A DNA stretch of 64,000 bases from Nocardioides rubriscoriae (GCF_008087085.1 NZ_VIYJ01000005.1:310001-374000); one strand, 5' to 3'; shown: positions 27,114 to 36,570, counted from the stretch's first letter. Notes: generated from the sequence alone by a model not told the origin. Translations and numbers: made by a program.

Positions 27114-27737
27114 TCAGGCGCGCCGCGACTCCAGCACCCGGAACCCCTTGGCGCTCGCGAGCCGCGCGGTCGGGTAGCCCTGCTCGCCGAGCCAGCGCTG
27201 CAGCGAGTCGGCGCCGAGGTTCTTGCCGACCACCATCACCGCACGCCCGCCGGGGGCGAGCCGGGGCAGCCAGGTCAGCAGCAGTGCGTGCAGCGCCTGC
27301 TTGCCGATCCGGATGGGTGGGTTGGACCAGATCTCGTCGTAGGTCGCCGCGGCGTCGACTGCGGACGGCGTCGCGGCGGTGAACCGGTCGGTGACCCCCA
27401 GCGACACGGCGTTCTCGCGGGCCAGCAGCAGGGCCCGCTCGTTGACGTCGACGGCGGTGACCTGCGCCTGCGGCACCACCAGCGCGACCGCGAGCCCGAT
27501 GACGCCGTAGCCGCAGCCGAGGTCGAGCACGGTGCGCACGGTCGGCGCGGGCGGCGGGGTCTCGCGGAACAGCACCGCCGTCCCGACATCGAGTCGACCC
27601 TGCGCGAAGACCCCGGACCCCGACATCAGCGACAGCCGCCGGCCCCACACCTCGGTCTCGACCGCGGCCCGCTTGAACGGCACCGACGGGTCGGCGGTGA
27701 AGTAGTGCTCACCCTCGGCGTCAGTCATCTCCGTCAT
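27114..27737 (-). CDS. RsmC/RlmG-like class I SAM methyltransferase
   Basis: A 207-aa methyltransferase. The SAM motif is VLDLGCGYGVIGLA, then AVDVNERALLLARENA, and the catalytic NPPIR motif in IWSNPPIRIGKQ, typical of rRNA guanine-N2 methyltransferases. It lacks the duplicated N-terminal domain of E. coli RsmC. ATG 27737 or 27728 both overlap the truA stop, so the pair is coupled. The RNA-modification context (TruA) supports an rRNA or tRNA substrate. Confidence 0.85.
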   Translation of the reverse strand: MTEMTDAEGEHYFTADPSVPFKRAAVETEVWGRRLSLMSGSGVFAQGRLDVGTAVLFRETPPPAPTVRTVLDLGCGYGVIGLAVALVVPQAQVTAVDVNERALLLARENAVSLGVTDRFTAATPSAVDAAATYDEIWSNPPIRIGKQALHALLLTWLPRLAPGGRAVMVVGKNLGADSLQRWLGEQGYPTARLASAKGFRVLESRRA

Positions 27738-28551
27738 CTCCGACGTCTCCGGCCACCCGCTTGGCCATGGTCTGCACGGCCCGCGCCGCCAGCTCGTCGT
27801 CGGGCGGGTAGGCGACCTCCTCCAGGGTCAGCCCGTGGGCGTGCACCACCGCGGCGGCACCCTCGCGGCGACCGGCCTGCAGCACCTCACCGACCCACGC
27901 GGGCGGACGACGTCCCTCCCCCACCGCGAGCAGGCAGCCGACCAGCGCCCGGACCATGGAGTGGCAGAACGCGTCGGCCTTGACGGTGCCGACCACGACC
28001 CCGGCGTCGTCGCGGACCCACGACAGCTCCAGCAGCGTGCGGATCGTCGTCGCGCCCTCGCGCTGCTTGCAGAACGCCGCGAAGTCGTGGCGCCCGACCA
28101 GCAGCGCGGAGGCCTCGTTGAGGAGGTCGAGGTCGAGCGGACGAGCCCAGGCGAGCACGTGGGCCCGCGTGAGCGGGTCGACCAGCTCGACGGAGTCGGC
28201 GACGCGGTAGGCGTAGCGCCGCCACAGCGCCCCGAAGCGGGCGTCGAACCCCGGCGCCGCCTCGACGACGCGGTGGACCCGTACGTCGGGGGGCAGGACG
28301 CCGTTGAGCCGGCGGGCCAGCTTGTCGGGCAACCCGTCCGGCCGGTCGTCGGCCAGGTCGGTGTGCACCACCTGGCCGCGGGCGTGGACGCCGGCGTCGG
28401 TGCGCCCGGCGCAGACCACGTGCACCTCGGGGACCCGCAGCACGGTCGCGAGGGCCGAGGTGAGCTCGCCCTGCACGGTGCGCAGGCCGGGCTGCGCGGC
28501 CCACCCGCGAAAGCCGGTGCCGTCGTAGGCGAGGTCGATCCGCAGGCGCAC
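27721..28551 (-). CDS. truA: tRNA pseudouridine(38-40) synthase TruA
   Basis: A 276-aa TruA enzyme, converting uridines at tRNA positions 38-40 to pseudouridine. Motifs are LAYDGTGFRGWAAQP, the catalytic aspartate in CAGRTDAGVHARGQVVH, DARFGALWRRYAYR and FCHSMVRALVGCLL. The GTG at 28551 is the only in-frame start that gives the standard MRLRIDLAYDG opening. The C-terminus carries a short acidic tail, DVGDDGDD. It leads the minus-strand unit with the RsmC-like gene. Confidence 0.93.
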   Translation of the reverse strand: MRLRIDLAYDGTGFRGWAAQPGLRTVQGELTSALATVLRVPEVHVVCAGRTDAGVHARGQVVHTDLADDRPDGLPDKLARRLNGVLPPDVRVHRVVEAAPGFDARFGALWRRYAYRVADSVELVDPLTRAHVLAWARPLDLDLLNEASALLVGRHDFAAFCKQREGATTIRTLLELSWVRDDAGVVVGTVKADAFCHSMVRALVGCLLAVGEGRRPPAWVGEVLQAGRREGAAAVVHAHGLTLEEVAYPPDDELAARAVQTMAKRVAGDVGDDGDD

Positions 28552-28654
28552 CGGGTCATCCTCCCGCAGGCGTCGGCGGCGACGAGACCGAGGTCACCCA
28601 CCACGTCACCCCCAGGGAGCGGTGCACGCGCCGGCGGCCGGGTACCGGGTAGGC

Positions 28655-28753
28655 ATGTTCCTCCTCTTCAGCAACCGTCTGGGCTGCGCGGGCTCGCTGC
28701 TGCTGTCCGTCGCCCTCACCGCCGCGCTCGTGCTCCTGCTGAGGGTCCTGTGA
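28655..28753 (+). CDS. Tiny 32-aa membrane protein
   Basis: ATG 28655 to TGA 28753 encodes MFLLFSNRLGCAGSLLLSVA plus a further 12 residues ending LLRVL. It is one hydrophobic helix after a short polar start. Similar miniature proteins opening MFLL-SNRLGC are familiar from actinobacterial genomes, usually unannotated. Its stop overlaps the next tiny ORF's GTG. Function unknown; possibly a regulator of a membrane complex. Confidence 0.55.
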   Translation: MFLLFSNRLGCAGSLLLSVALTAALVLLLRVL

Positions 28754-28833
28754 GCCGCGCCGTCGCCCGCTACCTCCTGCCGTGGCTGCTCTGGGGCGGC
28801 GAACGCACCGGACGCTCCACCGACGGTCGCTGA
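28750..28833 (+). CDS. Tiny 27-aa ORF coupled to the preceding one
   Basis: GTG 28750 overlaps the previous TGA (GTGA), giving 27 residues: SRAVARYLLPWLLWGGERTG followed by RSTDGR. An aromatic and basic amphipathic stretch (YLLPWLLWGG) could lie at the membrane. The stop-start overlap is the same device used between real genes in this window. No known family; it could be chance. Confidence 0.4.
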   Translation: MSRAVARYLLPWLLWGGERTGRSTDGR

Positions 28834-28872
28834 CGCAACCTTCTCGTCATGCGGTCGCGGCATACTGCGAGC

Positions 28873-30531
28873 GTGCCCGACCCCACCATCCTCCTCGTCT
28901 CCGCACACCACGCCGAGACGCTCCTCGACGAGTTCGGGCGGTACGCCCGTGACTACGACCTGCGCACCGCCGGCTCCAGCGCCGAGGCCGTCGAGGTCGT
29001 CCTGCGCCTCCAGGCAGACGGCGGCACCGTCGCCCTCTTCGTCCAGGACGGCGACCTGCCCGACGCCGGCCCGCTCGAGGCCTTCCACGAGTGGCGCAAG
29101 AAGGTGCCGACCGCGCGCCGCGTCATCGCCGCGCCCTACGACCGGTTCCTCGTCCACGCCGCCGACCTGCGACCCGGGCTCGCCAAGGGCAAGTACGACG
29201 CCTACCTGCTGATGCCGCGCGGCGTGCGCGACGAGGAGTTCCACGGCGCGATCACCGAGCTGCTCTCCGACTGGGGCTCGACGGTGGCGATGCCCGAGGT
29301 CGAGACGGTGCGGATCGTCTCGCCGCCGGGCCACGCGCTGACGACCGACATCCGCGAGTTCGCCGAGCGCATGGGCATGCCGACGCGCGTCTACGCCCCC
29401 GACACCGACGAGGGCCGCGAGCTCGTGACCGAGTACGAGGCCACCGGCGCCACCGTCACCTGGCCGCTCATCCGCACCCTGGGGCGCTCGGCGTACGCCC
29501 CGACCTCCGTGCGCGAGGTCGCGACCCAGATCTACGGCGCCCCCGGCGACTTCACCGTCGAGGGCGTGGTCGACCTGGCCATCGTCGGCGCCGGCCCGGC
29601 CGGTCTGGCCGCAGCCGTCTACGGCGGCAGCGAGGGATTGTCGACGGTCGTGCTCGAGGCCGAGGCGATCGGTGGGCAGGCCGGGACGAGCTCGATGATC
29701 CGCAACTACCTGGGCTTCCCGCGCGGCATCTCCGGGATGCGGCTGGCGCAGCGCGCACGCAACCAGGCCCTGCGCTTCGGCGTGCAGTTCTACACCGGCT
29801 GGGAGGTCGAGGCGCTCGAGCGCGGCCCCCAGGGCCACCACCTGCTGCGCACCGCCGGCGGCGTGGTCGAGGCGCGCTCGGTGGTGATCGCCACGGGTGT
29901 CGCCTACCGCAAGCTCGGCGTCGAGGGCGTCGAGTCGCTGGTCGGGCTCGGCGTCACCTACGGCTCAGCCATGTCGGTGGCGCGCGAGATGGACGGCTAC
30001 GACGTGGTCGTGGTCGGCGGCGGCAACTCCGCCGGCCAGGCCGCCATCCACCTGGCGCGCTTCGCCGCGTCGGTCACGATCATGATCCGCCGCCCGTCGC
30101 TCGAGGCGACCATGTCGTCGTACCTGATCAACGAGATCGCCTACAACAACCGCATCACGGTGCGGACCTGCGCCGAGGTCGCCGACGGCGGCGGCGAGGG
30201 CCGCCTCGAGTGGATCGACGTCCGCGACGTCGAGACCGGCGAGGTCACCCGGCGCGGGGCCGGCGGGCTGTTCCTGCTGCTCGGCGCCGAGCCGCACTGC
30301 GACTGGCTGCCCGGCGGGGTGGCCCGCGACTCACGCGGGTTCGTCCTCACCGGCCGCGACGTTCCGCAGTCGCACTGGCCCGACGGCCTGCCGCCGGCCA
30401 ACCTCGCGACCACGCTGCCGGGCGTCTTCGCCGTCGGCGACATCCGCGCCGGCTCGATGAAGCGGGTCGCGTCGGCCTCCGGCGAGGGGGCGAGCGTCGT
30501 CCCGCTCGTGCACACCTGGCTCGCGGGCTGA
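28873..30531 (+). CDS. Thioredoxin-reductase-like FAD oxidoreductase with N-terminal receiver-like domain, lacking CxxC
   Basis: A 552-aa two-part protein. Residues 1-125 resemble a response-regulator receiver (TILLVSAHH, ALFVQDGDLPD), and 126-225 form a linker domain. From 230 a thioredoxin-reductase fold has the FAD motif IVGAGPAGLAAA, the NADPH motif VVVGGGNSAGQAAI and a C-terminal VFAVGDIR. Where thioredoxin reductases have CATC, this protein reads YGSAMSV (about 364-369), so it cannot do dithiol exchange. Start GTG 28873 is chosen because CATACT lies 6 nt before it; ATG 28849 is the alternative. The physiological acceptor is unknown, perhaps ferredoxin. Confidence 0.82.
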   Translation: MPDPTILLVSAHHAETLLDEFGRYARDYDLRTAGSSAEAVEVVLRLQADGGTVALFVQDGDLPDAGPLEAFHEWRKKVPTARRVIAAPYDRFLVHAADLRPGLAKGKYDAYLLMPRGVRDEEFHGAITELLSDWGSTVAMPEVETVRIVSPPGHALTTDIREFAERMGMPTRVYAPDTDEGRELVTEYEATGATVTWPLIRTLGRSAYAPTSVREVATQIYGAPGDFTVEGVVDLAIVGAGPAGLAAAVYGGSEGLSTVVLEAEAIGGQAGTSSMIRNYLGFPRGISGMRLAQRARNQALRFGVQFYTGWEVEALERGPQGHHLLRTAGGVVEARSVVIATGVAYRKLGVEGVESLVGLGVTYGSAMSVAREMDGYDVVVVGGGNSAGQAAIHLARFAASVTIMIRRPSLEATMSSYLINEIAYNNRITVRTCAEVADGGGEGRLEWIDVRDVETGEVTRRGAGGLFLLLGAEPHCDWLPGGVARDSRGFVLTGRDVPQSHWPDGLPPANLATTLPGVFAVGDIRAGSMKRVASASGEGASVVPLVHTWLAG

Positions 30532-30544
30532 CCCCTCAGCCGGC

Positions 30545-30721
30545 TCAGGCGGCCTGGAACGACCGGACCTGCGCCCAGACGGCCGCGAACCGCGGTTCGT
30601 GCGGGTCGACGCCGTGGCTGCGCTCGCGCTCGGCGCGGGTCCGCCACGCCGGCCCGTGGTGTCCCGCGAGGCAGTCCGCGTAGTCGGCCGCCCACGCCTC
30701 GGTGTCGGGTGCGGTGCTCAT
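30545..30721 (-). CDS. Small hypothetical protein (58 aa)
   Basis: A 58-aa soluble protein from ATG 30721, rich in Ala, Arg, Asp and Trp (WAADYADCLAGHHGPAWRTR). It ends against the convergent flavoprotein gene with 13 bp between stops. No family recognised. Its codon pattern matches its neighbours, and it lies between two well-supported genes with no competing frame. Confidence 0.5.
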   Translation of the reverse strand: MSTAPDTEAWAADYADCLAGHHGPAWRTRAERERSHGVDPHEPRFAAVWAQVRSFQAA

Positions 30722-30759
30722 GCAGGGATGATCGGCAGCCGAGACCCCGCTGCTGAGGT

Positions 30760-31641
30760 TTACGGCCAGGAAGCTGCGAGCTCGGCGCGGGTGGGCGGGT
30801 CGGCGCCGGGACGCGACACGGTCACGGCCGCGGCCCGCGCGGCGTGGGCGACGACGCCGGCCGGGTCGCGGCCGTCCCACAAGGCGTCGATGGTGGCGGC
30901 GGAGAAGGTGTCGCCGGCCCCGATCGTGTCGACGACGGTCGTGGTCACGGCGGCGCCCTCGACCCGGCCGTCGGCGGCGAACCACGTGGCGCCGTCGCCT
31001 CCGCGGGTCACCACGACCGCCCGCGGGCCCAACGTGCGCAGGTGGGCAGCGGCCTCGTCGAGGCCCAGGGTCGGGTAGAGGGCGGCGAGGTCCTCGTCGC
31101 TGGCCTTGACCACGTGGGCGCGCCGCGCGACGGACTCGACCCGGCCGACGACCTCGGGGCCGGTGCCGGTGACGGCGGGGCGGGCGTTGACGTCGTAGGT
31201 CACCGTCGGCGGGACCGGCAGGGCCAGCAGCCGGTCGAGCAGGGCCAGCACGTCGTCGGCGCCCGGCGCGAGGACCGCGCCGATCGAGCAGACGTGCACG
31301 AAGGCCGGCCCGTCGGACAGGTCGACGGGGCCGAGGCGCCAGTCGAGGTCGAAGACGTAGGTCGCCGACCCGTCCGGGCCGATCGTCGCCACCGCCGAGG
31401 AGGTGCGCTCCAGCACGTGCGGGTCGGTGGCGAGCACGACGCCGGACCCCGCGAGGTGCGCGGCGATCGCCGCGCCGCGCGCGTCGTCGGCGTACGACGT
31501 CACGAACCGCACCGGGCGGCCCAGGCGGGCCAGGGCGACCGCGACGTTGGCGGCGCTGCCGCCCGGGCGCTCGACCGTGCGGCCGGGGGCGTCGGTGACG
31601 ACGTCGACCAGGGACTCACCGACCACGAGGACGTAGGACAC
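30760..31641 (-). CDS. PfkB family sugar kinase (fructokinase-like)
   Basis: A 293-aa PfkB/ribokinase-fold kinase, phosphorylating a sugar or nucleoside with ATP. The N-terminal PfkB signature is GGSAANVAVALARLG. The C-terminal signature carries the catalytic base Asp in DTIGAGDTFSA. DVNARP and KASDEDLAALYP match fructokinases. GTG 31641 has TAGGAC 6 nt upstream. It is divergent from the GntR gene with only 31 bp between starts, suggesting joint control. Confidence 0.87.
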   Translation of the reverse strand: MSYVLVVGESLVDVVTDAPGRTVERPGGSAANVAVALARLGRPVRFVTSYADDARGAAIAAHLAGSGVVLATDPHVLERTSSAVATIGPDGSATYVFDLDWRLGPVDLSDGPAFVHVCSIGAVLAPGADDVLALLDRLLALPVPPTVTYDVNARPAVTGTGPEVVGRVESVARRAHVVKASDEDLAALYPTLGLDEAAAHLRTLGPRAVVVTRGGDGATWFAADGRVEGAAVTTTVVDTIGAGDTFSAATIDALWDGRDPAGVVAHAARAAAVTVSRPGADPPTRAELAASWP

Positions 31642-31672
31642 GCCCCCGTCCTACACCCTCTACGGTGCCAGG
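31642..31672. promoter_or_regulatory. 31-bp divergent leaderless promoter pair
   Basis: Both genes start with GTG, and each has a -10-like hexamer exactly 6 nt away: TAGGAC on the minus strand (31648-31653) and TACGGT on the plus strand (31661-31666). Each -35 region must lie inside the opposite gene's -10 or coding start. The two promoters should therefore interfere. Confidence 0.65.
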
Positions 31673-32038
31673 GTGACGATCCACCCCCTCGACCCCGACG
31701 CCGCGACCCCGCTCTACGAGCAGCTGCGCGCCCAGATCGCCGCCCGGGCCTCGACCGGCGACCTGCCGTCGGGCACCCGCCTGCCGACGGTGCGCCAGCT
31801 CGCCGTCGACCTCGGGATCGGGGTGCGCACCGTGCAGCGGGTCTACACCGAGCTCGAGGCCGACGGCGTGGTCGTCACCGAGGGTCGACGCGGTACGTCG
31901 ATCGCGTCGGCCGTCGCGCCGGCCGACGCCTCGGCGATGGCCGAGGAGTACGCCGCCACCGCCCGTCGGCTCGGTCTGACCCTCCCCGAGGCGACCAGGC
32001 TGCTGGAGCGCGAGTGGAGTGTCGGCGGCGACCAATAG
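31673..32038 (+). CDS. GntR family transcriptional regulator (short, YtrA-like)
   Basis: A 121-aa DNA-binding protein. The winged helix-turn-helix reads [30 protein letters not shown] and [16 protein letters not shown]. It has only a short C-terminal part ([21 protein letters not shown]), the YtrA-type layout without a ligand domain. Such proteins usually repress their own and adjacent genes. It may control the divergent PfkB kinase through the shared 31-bp region. It is followed by xseA after 10 bp. Confidence 0.87.
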   Translation: MTIHPLDPDAATPLYEQLRAQIAARASTGDLPSGTRLPTVRQLAVDLGIGVRTVQRVYTELEADGVVVTEGRRGTSIASAVAPADASAMAEEYAATARRLGLTLPEATRLLEREWSVGGDQ

Positions 32039-32048
32039 GCTCGCGCGC

Positions 32049-33278
32049 ATGGCCCTTGCGACCTCCCCCGAGCAGCCGGCACCCGTCCGGCAGGTGGCCA
32101 ACGCGATCGCGGGGTGGATCGACCGGCTCGGGGCGATCTGGGTCGAGGGTCAGGTCGCCCAGCTCAACAAGCGTCCCGGGCTGCAGACCGTCTTCATGAC
32201 GCTGCGCGACTCGGTGGCCGACATCTCGATCCCCGTCACCGCCTCGCGCACCCTCGTCGACTCGATGAACCCACCCCTGGTCGAGGGCGCCAGCGTGCTC
32301 ATCCACGCCAGGCCGACCTTCTACGCCAACCGCGGCAGCCTGTCGCTGCAGGCCCGCGAGATCCGGATGGTCGGGCTCGGCGAGCTGCTGGCCCAGGTCG
32401 AGCGGCGCCGTCAGCTCCTCGCTGCCGAGGGCCTGTTCGACCCCGCGCTCAAGCGGCGGCTGCCCTTCCTGCCGCGCCGCGTCGGCCTGGTCACCGCCCC
32501 CGGCTCGGCCGCCGAGCGCGACGTGCTCGACAACGCCCGACGCCGGTGGCCCGCGGTCGAGTTCACCGTCGCCCACGCCACCATGCAGGGCCCGCGCGCC
32601 GCCGGCGAGGTGATGGAGGCCCTGGCGCGCCTCGACCGCGACGACGAGGTCGAGGTCGTGGTGATCGCCCGCGGCGGCGGGTCGGTCGAGGACCTCCTGC
32701 CGTTCAGCGACGAGGGCCTGCTGCGGGCCGTGGCCAAGGCCCGCACCCCGGTGGTCGCAGCGATCGGCCACGAGCCCGACCAGCCGCTGCTCGACCTGGT
32801 CGCCGACGTCCGGGCCTCCACGCCCACCGACGCCGCCAAGCTCGTGGTGCCCGACGTCGCCGCCGAGGCCCACGGGGTCGCTGCGGCCCGCGAGCGGCTG
32901 CGGTCGCTGGTCCACGCCACGCTGGCCCGCGAGCAGGCCGGGCTCGACTCCCTGCGCTCGCGCCCGGCGCTGGCCGACCCGCGCACCCTGGTCGACCGCC
33001 GCGTCGACGAGCTCGCGGCCCTGCGCGAGCGCGCCCGCCGCTGCCTGGGCCACCAGCTCGACCGGGCCGCCGACGACATCGGCCACCAGCGCGCCCGGGC
33101 CCGGGCGCTGTCGCCCCTGGCCACCCTCGAGCGCGGCTACGCCGTCCTGCAGGACGCCGACGGCCACGTCGTCACCTCCGTCACCGCCACCAGGGCCGGT
33201 GCCGCCGTCAGCGTGCGTGTCGCCGACGGCCGCATCCACGCCGACGTCACCTCGACCCACCAGGAGCCCGATGCCTGA
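32049..33278 (+). CDS. xseA: Exodeoxyribonuclease VII large subunit
   Basis: A 409-aa XseA from ATG 32049. It shows the N-terminal OB-fold ([20 protein letters not shown]) and the catalytic core [42 protein letters not shown] and a helical C-terminus with [10 protein letters not shown] complete it. With XseB it degrades single-stranded DNA from both ends. TAGGCT ends 7 nt before the ATG, within the last codons of the GntR gene. XseB overlaps its stop by 8 bp. Confidence 0.94.
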   Translation: MALATSPEQPAPVRQVANAIAGWIDRLGAIWVEGQVAQLNKRPGLQTVFMTLRDSVADISIPVTASRTLVDSMNPPLVEGASVLIHARPTFYANRGSLSLQAREIRMVGLGELLAQVERRRQLLAAEGLFDPALKRRLPFLPRRVGLVTAPGSAAERDVLDNARRRWPAVEFTVAHATMQGPRAAGEVMEALARLDRDDEVEVVVIARGGGSVEDLLPFSDEGLLRAVAKARTPVVAAIGHEPDQPLLDLVADVRASTPTDAAKLVVPDVAAEAHGVAAARERLRSLVHATLAREQAGLDSLRSRPALADPRTLVDRRVDELAALRERARRCLGHQLDRAADDIGHQRARARALSPLATLERGYAVLQDADGHVVTSVTATRAGAAVSVRVADGRIHADVTSTHQEPDA

Positions 33279-33483
33279 CCAGACCGACGACACCGACCAG
33301 ACCTACGAGGAGGCCCGCGAGGAGCTCATCGACGTCGTACGCCGCCTCGAGGCCGGCGGCACGACCCTCGAGGAGTCCCTCGCGCTGTGGGAGCGCGGCG
33401 AGGCGCTGGCGACCCGGTGCCAGGACTGGCTCGACGGCGCGCGTCAGCGCCTCGACGCGGTGGTCACGAAGGAGAAGGACTAG
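33271..33483 (+). CDS. xseB: Exodeoxyribonuclease VII small subunit
   Basis: A 70-aa XseB, the regulatory subunit that assembles in several copies on Xse[21 protein letters not shown] and [16 protein letters not shown] are family hallmarks. ATG 33271 lies before the xseA stop, giving an 8-bp overlap. Its 3' end overlaps the convergent DUF4245 gene by 20 bp, so transcripts from the two strands would be complementary there. Confidence 0.93.
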   Translation: MPDQTDDTDQTYEEAREELIDVVRRLEAGGTTLEESLALWERGEALATRCQDWLDGARQRLDAVVTKEKD

Positions 33484-34069
33484 CCGACCCCGACGCCGGC
33501 CCTGACCCGGCGGGCGCCGGCACCGGCGCGGTCGTGAGCCGGCCGACCAGGTCGGCCAGGGTCTCGGCCGACACCGACCCGTAGACGATCACGGTCCGGC
33601 CGCCGAGCTCGGCGCTGTAGGCGTGGTCGCCGTCCGGGTCGTCCCAGCCCTGCCAGGAGCCGCCGACCGCTCCCGCGGCGTCGCCGGTCAGGGTGTCGCC
33701 CTGGGTCGCGTCGTCGACGCCCGACTCGGTCAGCAGGTCGTCGACGTCGGCGTCGGCCAGGCGGATCCCGACGAACCGCTTGGCGTCGGTGAAGAGGTTG
33801 AGGCCGAAGCGCGGGCGCTCGCCGGGGTCGTAGCTGACCTCGGTGGCCTGCCAGCCCGCGGGCAGGTCGGTGGGGTAGACGACGTCGGCGTCGATGTCCT
33901 GCAGCCCGCGCACCTGGGTCAGGTAGTCGATGTCGGGCACCGGCTGCTCCGGCGGGTCGCTGAAGACGCTGCGGAAGAGCACGAACCCGAGGATCACGAC
34001 GACCAGGATGATGATCGCGCCGATCAAGCCCTCGAAGGACCGGTTGTAGCGTCCGCCCTGCTCGCTCAC
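33464..34069 (-). CDS. DUF4245 domain membrane protein
   Basis: A 201-aa protein with one N-terminal transmembrane helix (LIGAIIILVVVILGFVLFRS) and an extracytoplasmic DUF4245 domain (VVYPTDLPAGWQATEVSYD, VGIRLADAD, VIVYGSVSAETLADLVGRL). A Ser/Pro/Ala-rich tail ends it. DUF4245 genes commonly sit between xseB and glpX in actinobacteria, as here. Start GTG 34069 places the helix at residues 14-33. Function unknown. Confidence 0.82.
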   Translation of the reverse strand: MSEQGGRYNRSFEGLIGAIIILVVVILGFVLFRSVFSDPPEQPVPDIDYLTQVRGLQDIDADVVYPTDLPAGWQATEVSYDPGERPRFGLNLFTDAKRFVGIRLADADVDDLLTESGVDDATQGDTLTGDAAGAVGGSWQGWDDPDGDHAYSAELGGRTVIVYGSVSAETLADLVGRLTTAPVPAPAGSGPASGSASPSPS

Positions 34070-34152
34070 GGTGCCACCACGTCGTTGCTCACGACGGCCA
34101 TCCTCCCAGGCCCGACTGCGACCGGCCTCCCCTGGTCGGTAGGTTCCACCGG

Positions 34153-35394
34153 GTGCCCTTGGTCGACCTCCTCGCCGTGGCGGCCCTGGTCTCGTTGCTG
34201 GTGGTGGCCTACCGGCACCCACGGCGCCGCGTGGAGGCGACGGTGTCGGTCGCGGCGACCGGCGTCGTCCTCGCCACCGGGCTGGTCAGCCTCGCGCACG
34301 CCCGCGAGAACGTGACCGAGCTGGCCCCCGTGGTCGGCTTCCTGGTCGCGATCCTGGTGGTGTCGCAGGTCTGCGACCGGGCCGGGCTGTTCGCGGCGGC
34401 CGGGGCCCTGCTGCGCGGTGGCGGAGCGGTGCGGCTGCTGACCGTGGCGTTCCTGCTCGCGGCGGCGGTGACCGCCGTGCTCAGCCTCGACGCCACCGTC
34501 GTGCTGCTGACGCCCGTCGTGGTCGCGGCGGCCGTCGCGTCCGGCGTACCGGGACGGCCCGCGGCCTACGCGTGCCTGCGGATGGCCAACTCCGCCTCGC
34601 TGCTGCTGCCGGTCTCCAACCTCACCAACCTGCTGGCGCTGCCGTCGCTGAGCCTGACCTTCGCCGGGTTCGCCGCGACCATGGCGCCGGTGCTGGTGGT
34701 CGTGCTCGTCGTCGAGTACGTCGGCCTGCGCCTGCTCTTCCGCGCCGACCTCACGGTGCCGGCGCGCCCCGAGCCGGTCCCGGCGACCCCGTTGCCGCTG
34801 GTGCCGACAGGCGTGGTGGTCGTGATGCTCGCCGGCTTCGCCGTGACCTCGCCCCTGGGTGTCGACCCGTTCTGGGTCGCGGCCGCGGCGGCCCTGGTGC
34901 TGGTCGTGTGGGGCCGGCTGCAGGGGATCATGGGGCTGGGCGAGGCCGTGGCGGCGGCCCACCCGGAGTTCGCCCTGCTGGTGCTGGCCCTCGGCGTCGT
35001 CGTCGCCGCGATCGCCGACGGGTTCCTCGGCGAGGCCGTCGCCGACCTGGTCCCCACCACGACGTCGTACGCCGCCCTGCTCGCGATCGCCGTGCTGGCG
35101 ACGGTGCTCGCCAACGCACTGACCAACCTGTCGGCGACGCTGCTGCTCGTGCCCCTGGTCGCGCCGCTGGGCGACGTCGCGGTGCTCACGGCCCTGATCG
35201 GGCTCAACGTCGGCTCGGGGCTCACGCTGTCGGGGTCGCTGGCCAACCTGCTGTGGCGCCGTACGCTGCGCGGCGCCGGCGGGCAGGGCACCGACGCCCG
35301 CACCACCTCGCTGGCCGAGTTCCACCGCGTCTCGGTGCTCCTGACCCCGGTCAGCCTGGTCGCCGCCGTCACCGCGCTCCACCTCGTGGCGTGA
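34153..35394 (+). CDS. SLC13/ArsB-NhaD-like permease
   Basis: A 413-aa polytopic membrane protein of the ion transporter superfamily. About eleven hydrophobic helices are visible. The motif [19 protein letters not shown] in the middle and [18 protein letters not shown] near the C-terminus are the paired hairpin loops of this fold. These carriers export arsenite or exchange sodium, or import anions. No ars regulator or dicarboxylate gene is adjacent, so substrate is open. GTG 34153 has TAGGTT 7 nt upstream. It interrupts the usual DUF4245-glpX neighbour pair. Confidence 0.82.
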   Translation: MPLVDLLAVAALVSLLVVAYRHPRRRVEATVSVAATGVVLATGLVSLAHARENVTELAPVVGFLVAILVVSQVCDRAGLFAAAGALLRGGGAVRLLTVAFLLAAAVTAVLSLDATVVLLTPVVVAAAVASGVPGRPAAYACLRMANSASLLLPVSNLTNLLALPSLSLTFAGFAATMAPVLVVVLVVEYVGLRLLFRADLTVPARPEPVPATPLPLVPTGVVVVMLAGFAVTSPLGVDPFWVAAAAALVLVVWGRLQGIMGLGEAVAAAHPEFALLVLALGVVVAAIADGFLGEAVADLVPTTTSYAALLAIAVLATVLANALTNLSATLLLVPLVAPLGDVAVLTALIGLNVGSGLTLSGSLANLLWRRTLRGAGGQGTDARTTSLAEFHRVSVLLTPVSLVAAVTALHLVA

Positions 35395-35429
35395 GGCGCG
35401 ACGCCGACCGGGGCCGATACGATCCGGCC

Positions 35430-36464
35430 ATGAGCCCGACCGCCGTACCGCCGCAGTTCGAAGTCGCCCCCAGCTCGCCCGACCGCAACCTCGCCCTCGA
35501 GCTGGTCCGCGTCACCGAGGCCGCCGCGATGGCGGCCGGCCGCTGGGTCGGCCGCGGCGACAAGAACGGCGCCGACGGCGTCGCCGTCAACGCCATGCGC
35601 ATCATGATCTCGTCCATCGGCATGCGCGGCACCGTGGTCATCGGCGAGGGCGAGAAGGACAACGCGCCGATGCTCTACAACGGCGAGGAGGTCGGCGACG
35701 GCACCGGCCCCGAGTGCGACGTCGCCGTCGACCCGATCGACGGCACCACCCTGACCGCCAAGGGCATGACCAACGCGGTGTCGGTGCTCGCGGTCGCCCC
35801 GCGCGGCTCGATGTACGACCCGTCCGCGGTGTTCTACATGGAGAAGCTCGTCACCGGCCCCGAGGCCGCCGACGTCGTCGACCTGCGCTACCCCGTCGCC
35901 GAGAACATCCACCAGGTCGCCAAGGCCAAGGGCTCCAAGCCCTCCGACGTCACCGTCGTGCTGCTCGACCGCCCCCGCCACCAGGGCCTGGTCGAGGAGA
36001 TCCGCGCGACCGGCGCGATGATCAAGTTCATCACCGACGGCGACGTGGCCGGCGCCATCATGGCCGCCCGCCCCGAGACCGGCATCGACCTGCTCCTCGG
36101 CACCGGCGGCACCCCCGAGGGCATCATCGCCGCCTGCGCGATGAAGTGCACCGGCGGCATCATCCAGGGCCGCCTGGTCCCCCAGGACGACGCCGAGCAC
36201 GAGCGGGCCGCCGCCGCCGGGCTCGAGATCGGCCCCGACGCCGTGCTGTCGACCGACGACCTGGTCACCGGCGACGACTGCTTCTTCGTCGCGACCGGCA
36301 TCACCGACGGCGAGCTCATGAAGGGCGTGCGCTACCGCGCCGGCGGCGCCACCACCGACTCCCTCGTCATGCGCTCGCGCTCGGGCACCATCCGCCGGAT
36401 CACCTCCGAGCACCGCCTCGAGAAGCTCCGCCCCTTCGCCGCCATCGACTTCGGCGGGTCCTGA
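35430..36464 (+). CDS. glpX: Class II fructose-1,6-bisphosphatase
   Basis: A 344-aa GlpX, the gluconeogenic phosphatase making fructose 6-phosphate. Motifs: [28 protein letters not shown] with the metal-binding Asp residues, [15 protein letters not shown], and a C-terminal [22 protein letters not shown] lies 6 nt before the ATG at 35430, a very clear leaderless arrangement. Length is typical for the actinobacterial enzyme, the main FBPase in these bacteria. Confidence 0.94.
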   Translation: MSPTAVPPQFEVAPSSPDRNLALELVRVTEAAAMAAGRWVGRGDKNGADGVAVNAMRIMISSIGMRGTVVIGEGEKDNAPMLYNGEEVGDGTGPECDVAVDPIDGTTLTAKGMTNAVSVLAVAPRGSMYDPSAVFYMEKLVTGPEAADVVDLRYPVAENIHQVAKAKGSKPSDVTVVLLDRPRHQGLVEEIRATGAMIKFITDGDVAGAIMAARPETGIDLLLGTGGTPEGIIAACAMKCTGGIIQGRLVPQDDAEHERAAAAGLEIGPDAVLSTDDLVTGDDCFFVATGITDGELMKGVRYRAGGATTDSLVMRSRSGTIRRITSEHRLEKLRPFAAIDFGGS

Positions 36465-36570
36465 CCCGGCACGGGCTTGCGCCGGCCCGGGCCTTCGGCG
36501 TCTCGAGACCGTCGCGCCGTGCGTGACCTCGCGCGGCACCCGCGCGGCGCCCGCGTGGCTCGCCGCGGTG

